A stretch of DNA of 11,000 nucleotides from Gammaproteobacteria bacterium. GTDB lineage: Bacteria; Pseudomonadota; Gammaproteobacteria; Chromatiales; Chromatiaceae. Within the stretch, counting starts at the first letter, position 1. Every line of letters starts with the position of its first letter. Below, piece after piece: positions 6,743-11,000 of the stretch. Below the pieces are notes generated by a model. It was given only the letters and a program-made list of their open reading frames with translations. It did no database searches and was not told where the DNA came from. Location of the stretch: positions 1 through 11,000 of the forward strand of contig JAGVUH010000576.1 in NCBI GenBank assembly GCA_019136395.1, given 5' to 3'. The translations under genes and the position numbers were made by a program.

Positions 6743-7153
6743 TCAGCCCAGCCTGGTTGGCAGGCTCTTCAGGGGGAGACAGGAACGGTCGAATTCGTCG
6801 ATCCAGTCGCGCAGGTAATCGGGGATGAAGGTATAGCGTTCCCGCGATTGGGTGGTCAGGGTCATGTTGAGCGCCAGCCCGTGCTCCTGGATCGAAATAC
6901 TATGGATATCGTCGTGATAGGCGTGGAAGTGGAGCACGCCGTCCCGGCGCCGGGGCTCTCTGCCAGGATGGGCCTTGCAGCGCGTCCCGGTCTCCGCCAT
7001 GAACAAAATCCTGCGGCTGGTCAGGTAGAGACTGCCCACCAGGGCGTGAATCGAATCAATCAGGAAGATGGCCTTGCCGGCCTTGAGCATGATTTCCCGC
7101 GACAAGGCGGTCACCCCTTCACCTTGCTGCTCATGGGGCGATTTTTCCGACAT
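6743..7153 (-). CDS. Small GRAM/PH-like domain protein
   Basis: A 136-aa soluble protein without signal peptide or membrane segment. The pattern LKAGKAIFLIDSIHALVGSLYLTSRRILFMAE (from about residue 23), then IHSISIQEHGLALNMTLTTQ and RYTFIPDYLRDWIDEFDR at the end, is typical of bacterial GRAM or PH-like domains. These have beta-hairpins with a 'G-lylT-rRilF' strand and a C-terminal helix. Such domains bind lipids or proteins in eukaryotes; the role of the bacterial versions is mostly unknown. A basic loop, KAHPGREPRRRDG, interrupts the fold in the middle. The frame is open to 7300; ATG 7153 was preferred because the domain begins soon after it, but ATG 7216 is possible. It lies between tldD and the Cache gene, 374 bp after the tldD stop, and so probably has its own promoter. 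Confidence 0.6.
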   Translation of the reverse strand: MSEKSPHEQQGEGVTALSREIMLKAGKAIFLIDSIHALVGSLYLTSRRILFMAETGTRCKAHPGREPRRRDGVLHFHAYHDDIHSISIQEHGLALNMTLTTQSRERYTFIPDYLRDWIDEFDRSCLPLKSLPTRLG

Positions 7154-7527
7154 CTTGTTTCCCGGCCCCACCGCCGGGCCTCCACGCATTCCCACTGCCT
7201 GCGAGTCAGGCGTCATGGATTCAGCGGTGGTCCCGTTTAACCTGGTAACGGGGCGTCTGAATCCGGGTCGCAGCCAGCCGTCAGGGCCGGCTGTTACCAA
7301 AACATATAGACAGGAACGAGGGAAAGCGTAAGGGGACCAGGCAGCGGATGGTTGACATGGATCACAATCACAACATATTGCAAATAAGCAACAAGATTGA
7401 CTTGACCTGGAGATGCCTGGGGTCGGGCCGAAGAGGAAGTGGGAATTGGGGAAGATAGCGGGAGGGTCAAGGGTAAGCGAGGCGTTTGCGACGGCGATGT
7501 CCCACCCTTGGGTCCTTCTTTAGGGTT
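7154..7527. other. Intergenic region between tldD and the GRAM-like gene
   Basis: No gene is supported. The right half (about 7350-7410) is AT-richer than its surroundings. The left part contains a possible promoter for the GRAM-like gene. I see no good terminator for tldD here. Confidence 0.5.
7303..7331 (-). promoter_or_regulatory. Weak candidate promoter for the GRAM-like gene
   Basis: On the minus strand, TTACGC (7326-7331) and TATATG (7303-7308) are 17 bp apart. The -35 box is poor and the -10 box moderate. A start here would give a leader of about 140 bases before ATG 7153. Confidence 0.25.
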
Positions 7528-8976
7528 CTAACCTTGGGTACCCCCCACCGTCAGGCCATCCACCCGCAGGGTGGGCTGACCGACCCCGACCGGGACGGAC
7601 TGACCCTCCTTGCCGCAGGTCCCGACCCCCTGATCCAGGGCCAGGTCGTTGCCGATCATGCTGACCCGGGTGAGCACGTCCGGACCATTGCCGATGAGGG
7701 TGGCGCCCTTGACCGCCGGGCCGATACGGCCCTTTTCGATCAGATAGGCCTCGCTGGCGGAAAAGACAAACTTGCCCGAGGTGATATCGACCTGGCCACC
7801 ACCGAAGTTGACGGCATAGAGGCCCTTGTCCACCGAGGCGATGATCTCCGCCGGGTCCCGATCCCCGGCTAACATGTAGGTGTTGGTCATGCGCGGCATG
7901 GGCAGGTGGGCATAGGACTCGCGGCGGCCGTTGCCAGTGCTGGCCACGCCCATGAGGCGGGCGTTGAGCCGGTCCTGGAGAAAACCGCGCAGGATGCCAT
8001 CCTCGATAAGGACCGTGTTCTGGGTCGGGGTGCCCTCGTCATCCAGATTCAGGGAGCCGCGCCGCCCGGCCAGGGTGCCGTCGTCGACCACGGTGACCCC
8101 CGGGGCGGCGACCCGCTCGCCGAGCCGTCCGGCGAAGGCCGAGGTGCCCTTGCGATTGAAGTCCCCTTCCAACCCGTGGCCCACCGCCTCGTGGAGCAGA
8201 ATGCCGGGCCAGCCGGGGCCGAGAACCACGGTCATGGCCCCGGCGGGGGCGGGGATGGCCTCCAGATTGATCAGGGCCTGCTGGACAGCCTGCCGGGCGA
8301 AGCCCAGGGCAAGATCCTCCGCCAGGAAATAGCCCAGGTCGGCGCGTGCCCCGCCGCCACTGGAGCCCTGCTCCCGCCGGTCGCCATCCTCGACGATCAC
8401 GTGGACATTGAGCCGCACCAGGGGCCGGACATCGGCGCTGAGGCGGCCGTCGTCACTGGCGATCAGCACCAGGTCACGCACCGCCACCAGGCTGGCGATG
8501 ACCTGCCGCACCCGCGAGTCCTGACGCCGGGCCTCGGCGTCGACCCGGTGCAACAGGGCGACCTTGTCCTCGTCCGAGAGGCTGTCCAGCGGGTCCAGGG
8601 GGGCATAGAGATTACGACCGGCACCGATCCCATCGACCCGCACCCGGGTCTCGCTGCCACCCCGGGCGATGGCCCGGGCCGCCTGGGCAGCCTGGAGCAG
8701 GGTCTCAAACTGGATCTCGTCGGCATAGGCGAAGCCAGTCTTCTCCCCGCTCAGGGCCCGCAGGCCAGCGCCCTGCTCGATATTGAAGTTGCCCTCCTTG
8801 ATGATGCCGTCCTCCAGCACCCAGGATTGCAGCCGGCTGTGCTGAAAATAGATGTCCGCGGCGTCGATGGCGCTGGTCTTGAGCTGGCCAAGGAGACGTT
8901 CGAGGTGGCCGGTATCGAGGCCCGCCGGGCTCAGGATCTGGTCGCGGGCGATGGCGATGGGGTCAGTCATGGGCAT
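7528..8976 (-). CDS. tldD: Metalloprotease TldD
   Basis: The zinc-bearing subunit of the TldD/TldE protease, which in E. coli threads unfolded peptides into an enclosed chamber, trims the microcin B17 leader and degrades CcdA. The 482-aa length equals the family norm. Seen in order: [20 protein letters not shown] near the N-terminus, [26 protein letters not shown], the zinc motif [20 protein letters not shown] (His262, Glu263, His267), [40 protein letters not shown], and the C-terminal [17 protein letters not shown] with the third ligand, Cys454. All key residues are present. Two in-frame ATGs (8976, 8970) are possible starts. It follows the Nit-like gene at 183 bp. Its usual partner pmbA lies two genes away and appears broken, so its working partner in this organism is in question. 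Confidence 0.96.
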   Translation of the reverse strand: MPMTDPIAIARDQILSPAGLDTGHLERLLGQLKTSAIDAADIYFQHSRLQSWVLEDGIIKEGNFNIEQGAGLRALSGEKTGFAYADEIQFETLLQAAQAARAIARGGSETRVRVDGIGAGRNLYAPLDPLDSLSDEDKVALLHRVDAEARRQDSRVRQVIASLVAVRDLVLIASDDGRLSADVRPLVRLNVHVIVEDGDRREQGSSGGGARADLGYFLAEDLALGFARQAVQQALINLEAIPAPAGAMTVVLGPGWPGILLHEAVGHGLEGDFNRKGTSAFAGRLGERVAAPGVTVVDDGTLAGRRGSLNLDDEGTPTQNTVLIEDGILRGFLQDRLNARLMGVASTGNGRRESYAHLPMPRMTNTYMLAGDRDPAEIIASVDKGLYAVNFGGGQVDITSGKFVFSASEAYLIEKGRIGPAVKGATLIGNGPDVLTRVSMIGNDLALDQGVGTCGKEGQSVPVGVGQPTLRVDGLTVGGTQG

Positions 8977-9159
8977 GGGTCCGGGACCTGGGCAGATTGG
9001 CGGCCGGGGCGGCCAGCGGAAAATGAATAGGAATGCGTTCAGGACCCGGATTGTGAGGGAAAAACGCCGAATTTCAACCTTACAGACCCGGCGGGTCAGC
9101 CGGGAGCAGCCAATGCAGACGCGACCTATCAGGCGTCGATGGCCGATTCAGATGCCGAT
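8977..9159. other. Gap between the Nit-like gene and tldD
   Basis: A 183-bp spacer with no gene. It contains a 6-bp hairpin, CCCGGC-GGGTCA-GCCGGG (9087-9104), with no T-tract, and a short direct repeat, GCCGATTCA (9142-9150 and 9154-9162), that runs into the stop codon of the Nit-like gene. Confidence 0.4.
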
Positions 9160-9993
9160 TCAAACGCGGCAAGTGAGGCGACGGTGGTCAAGGACCGGAA
9201 AATTGAGACGCACCGAGTGCAGATATTCCAGGTCCAGGGGGCAGCAGACGTGCCCGGCACCCCGGGGAACCTGGGCGAGGACCGAGCCCCAGGGGTCCAC
9301 GACCATGCTGTGGCCATGGGTGCGGCGGCCGTTACGGTGATAACCGCCCTGGGCCGCCGCGACCACGTAGCAGAGATTCTCGATGGCCCGGGCGCGCACC
9401 AGCACCTCCCAGTGGGCCTTGCCGGTGATCGCCGTGAAGCAGGCCGGCAGGGCCATGATCTCCATGCCGGCGTCCAGCATCTCCCGATAGAGCTCGGGAA
9501 AGCGCAGGTCGTAGCAGACCGCCAGCCCCAACCGGCCGAAGGGGGTATCCAGGACCACCGAGGCGTTGCCGGGTTCGATGGTGGCGGATTCCTCGTAACG
9601 CTCGCCCGTCTCCAGCAGTTTGACATCGAAGAGGTGGATCTTGTCGTAGCGTGCCACCCGCTCGCCGCGATCGTTGAAGACCAGGCAGGCGGCCCGGACC
9701 CGGTCGGGGTGGGTGGCGGTCAGGGGGACGGTGCCGCCGACCAGCCAGATGCGGTGGCGGGAGGCCATCTCGGCGAGAAAGTCCTGCAAGGGCCCCCGCC
9801 CCTCCGTCTCGCGCAGGTCGAGCAGGTCGCGATCCTGATCCCCCATGAAGGCGAAATTCTCCGGCAGCACCACCAGGTTGGCCCCGGACTCATCCACGGC
9901 CTCCTGGATCAGACGCCGGGCCTCCAGGAGGTTGGCGCTGACATTGGGGCTGCTGGCCATCTGGATGGCGGCGACGCGGGATTTTTTCGGCAT
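9160..9993 (-). CDS. Carbon-nitrogen hydrolase, Nit1-like amidase
   Basis: A cytosolic amidase of the nitrilase superfamily, 277 aa, a usual length. The Glu-Lys-Cys catalytic triad is complete: Glu45 in VVLPENF, Lys118 in YDKIHLFDV, Cys160 in GLAVCYDLRFPELYR. The last motif is typical of the Nit1 branch, whose members hydrolyse deaminated glutathione (a metabolite-repair reaction). That substrate is an inference from the branch, not shown here. The C-terminal part, HWEVLVRARAIENLCYVVAAAQGG and GHSMVVDPWG, also fits. The ATG at 9993 gives the family's usual N-terminus, MPKKSRVAAIQM; the nearest GGAG is rather far upstream. In several gammaproteobacteria a gene of this family lies between yhdP and tldD, which is the order seen here. 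It is probably not functionally tied to TldD. Confidence 0.93.
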   Translation of the reverse strand: MPKKSRVAAIQMASSPNVSANLLEARRLIQEAVDESGANLVVLPENFAFMGDQDRDLLDLRETEGRGPLQDFLAEMASRHRIWLVGGTVPLTATHPDRVRAACLVFNDRGERVARYDKIHLFDVKLLETGERYEESATIEPGNASVVLDTPFGRLGLAVCYDLRFPELYREMLDAGMEIMALPACFTAITGKAHWEVLVRARAIENLCYVVAAAQGGYHRNGRRTHGHSMVVDPWGSVLAQVPRGAGHVCCPLDLEYLHSVRLNFPVLDHRRLTCRV

Positions 9994-10088
9994 GGCGGTG
10001 GCGGTAGCTCCATTGTTCGGAGTGGCGGTCCCTGGGCTGGGGGCCGATGGATTGCAGATCTGAGGTTAGCTAGCGTGTAACCGTTCCA

Positions 10089-10140
10089 ACCCCCTCTCCC
10101 CAACCCTCCCCCGCCAGGGGGGAGGGAGCAAGAGAATCAG
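10089..10140 (+). repeat. Dispersed 52-bp palindromic repeat, copy 3
   Basis: It matches the minus strand of 2525-2576 at 48 of 52 positions. The sequence begins ACCCCCTCTCCCCAACCC, followed by a hairpin with CCTCCCCC and GGGGGGAGG arms. Here it lies between genes, 96 bp upstream of the Nit-like gene's start codon. Confidence 0.85.
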
Positions 10141-10246
10141 TACTTTGTGCCGCCGAAGTCCTCTTGGGGCACCAGGGTCTGAACGATTACGAAAAAGATA
10201 CCATCAGCCCCACGCGATCCCAAGGCTTTCCCCCTCGGTGTTTCCC

Positions 10247-10293
10247 ACCCGGCCACCTCCTTGCCCTCCAACCCGGCCACCTCCGCGCCCTCC
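10247..10293 (+). repeat. 23-bp imperfect direct duplication
   Basis: ACCCGGCCACCTCC, two variable bases and GCCCTCC occur at 10247-10269 and 10271-10293, with 21 of 23 positions identical and a 24-bp period. No coding role is evident. Confidence 0.7.
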
Positions 10294-10395
10294 CACCGGC
10301 TCAGCCACACAAACGACCGGCGAATGGCGTGCGGCGCCTGCTGCCGACGCAGACCTCGGCTACCTCGTAACTGAGACCTAGTGCCTAATGGCTGA

Positions 10396-10444
10396 TGCCT
10401 GATGCCTGGTGCCTGGTGCCTGGTGCCTGGTGCCTGGTGCCTGG
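10396..10444 (+). repeat. Heptamer tandem array, TGCCTGG x 7
   Basis: Seven head-to-tail 7-bp units; the last six are exact TGCCTGG and the first is TGCCTGA. The array ends 3 bp before the yhdP stop codon and so lies in the 3' untranslated part of the yhdP transcript, where the RNA would read CCAGGCA repeatedly. A unit of 7 shifts frame with each copy, which fits a non-coding position. Confidence 0.9.
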
Positions 10445-10447
10445 CGT

Positions 10448-11000
10448 TCATGGCTGATCGAGAAAGGCATTGCCCTTCAGTGGAGAGACGGACGGCAGCA
10501 AAGGGGCGGGCGAAATTGAAGGGGACTCGGGGTTGGGGTTGGGGTTGGGGTTGGGGTTGGGGTTGGGGTTGGGGTTTGATTTTGATTGGGACTTCAGGGT
10601 CGTTTCGCCGCTCGTGGTCAAGCTGCCACCACCATCCCCGGCGGTGGGCGTAACGGCTGGAGACGCCGAACCGCTGGCGATACTGCGGCCCTCCGCGGCC
10701 CGACTATCCCGCGGCACGATCTCGGGATTGGCCCAGGGTCCGCGGATGTCATAGGCATGGCGACCAATCGCGTCCAGCGCCCCGCCGCTAGCCTGGTCGG
10801 CGAGGAGGACCGCCGCCCCCACCAGGGGGCCGGCGGCGAGGGCGCTGGCCAGGGCGACGCCCCCGCCGAGGCTGGGGGTCACCGTAGCGACCTGCTCCAG
10901 GGACTGGTCGAGAAGATTGGCGTACCCCTCGATTCGCACGTCCGCCGCGGTGCCCTCGATCAGCAAGGGCTCGACCAGTTCCACCCGCCCTCCTTGCAGG
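10448..11000 (-). CDS. yhdP: YhdP family AsmA-like protein, C-terminal end (partial)
   Basis: The last 183 codons of a gene that enters from the right edge. YhdP is a very long inner-membrane-anchored AsmA-like protein that bridges the periplasm and helps move phospholipids to the outer membrane. The part seen reads LQGGRVELVEPLLIEGTAADVRIEG, then LDQSLEQVATVTPSLGGGVA, and LAAGPLVGAAVLLADQ, DAIGRHAYDIRGPWANPEIV, matching the end of the family's conserved C-terminal domain. After the conserved end come about 85 extra residues rich in Ser, Thr, Gly and Pro. These include an 8-fold Asn-Pro repeat and a short ending, SPLKGNAFLDQP. Such a tail is not part of the usual domain. The frame stays open through the whole window edge. 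Gene order with the Nit-like gene and tldD supports the call. Confidence 0.87.
   Translation of the reverse strand, partial: LQGGRVELVEPLLIEGTAADVRIEGYANLLDQSLEQVATVTPSLGGGVALASALAAGPLVGAAVLLADQASGGALDAIGRHAYDIRGPWANPEIVPRDSRAAEGRSIASGSASPAVTPTAGDGGGSLTTSGETTLKSQSKSNPNPNPNPNPNPNPNPESPSISPAPLLPSVSPLKGNAFLDQP
10529..10576 (-). repeat. GGGGTT x 8 microsatellite encoding an Asn-Pro tract in YhdP
   Basis: Eight exact GGGGTT units on the plus strand (10529-10576), read on the coding strand as (AAC CCC)8. The six-base unit keeps the frame whatever the copy number, so the tail can vary in length without breaking the gene. The G-rich strand is the template strand and has enough G4 runs to form G-quadruplexes. 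Confidence 0.93.

Larger units (their letters stand above)
9994..10447. other. Repeat-rich intergenic region between yhdP and the Nit-like gene
   Basis: 454 bp without a convincing gene. It contains the palindromic element (10089-10140), a 24-bp-period duplication (10247-10293) and the heptamer array (10396-10444). A 104-codon minus-strand frame (10137-10451) spans it, but it starts by translating the heptamer array and resembles nothing I know. The region may be a landing zone for repeats, or a degraded gene. Confidence 0.55.

Noticed and set aside
7906..9030. Plus-strand frame of 374 codons opposite tldD
   Set aside because: Antisense shadow of tldD; repetitive low-information protein with no recognisable domain.
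9087..9104. CCCGGC/GCCGGG hairpin as terminator after the Nit-like gene
   Set aside because: No T-tract, and a 6-bp stem is common by chance in DNA this rich in GC.
10137..10451. Minus-strand 104-codon frame in the yhdP-nit spacer
   Set aside because: Its N-terminus is a translation of the heptamer array, it has no ribosome site, and no part resembles a known family. It is treated as intergenic.
10396..10576. Possible CRISPR array formed by short repeats
   Set aside because: Units are 6 and 7 bp with no spacers; these are simple microsatellites, and no cas gene is present.

Overview
The window is GC-rich bacterial DNA with gammaproteobacterial gene content. Recognisable genes are lgt, an L,D-transpeptidase lipoprotein, yhdP, a Nit-type amidase, tldD and pmbA. 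The order yhdP, nitrilase-like gene, tldD, with pmbA nearby, and the many palindromic GC-rich repeats suggest a Chromatiales-like or other sulfur-oxidising gammaproteobacterium. That placement is inference; no rRNA or other marker gene is present.

Left part (1-1421, plus strand): the 3' end of lgt; a 59-residue orphan ORF behind an almost consensus sigma-70 promoter; a repeat-containing intergenic stretch; and a YkuD-type L,D-transpeptidase lipoprotein. The transpeptidase gene converges on the next block with a 6-bp gap.

Middle and right (1428-11000, minus strand, read from right to left): the yhdP 3' end, a Nit1-like amidase, canonical tldD, a small GRAM/PH-like gene, an exported single-Cache-domain protein, a broken pmbA (tldE), and then a second, divergent TldD/TldE-like pair (tldD2 and pmbA2) whose reading frames overlap by 4 bp. 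The window therefore holds two TldD-like and two TldE-like genes. TldD and TldE of E. coli form a heterodimeric zinc protease that matures microcin B17 and degrades the antitoxin CcdA. Here tldD looks intact, but its usual partner pmbA has lost roughly 25-30 codons and changed frame, while the divergent pair looks intact.

The window is rich in repeats. A 52-bp palindromic element occurs between genes (10089-10140) and, 48/52 identical, inside the pmbA2 reading frame, where it is translated. A diverged copy lies at 552-589. A 100-bp inverted-repeat element sits between pmbA and tldD2. An 8 x GGGGTT array encodes an Asn-Pro tract in the YhdP tail, and a 7-bp tandem array lies just after the yhdP stop. 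No tRNA, rRNA, CRISPR array or complete insertion sequence was seen.
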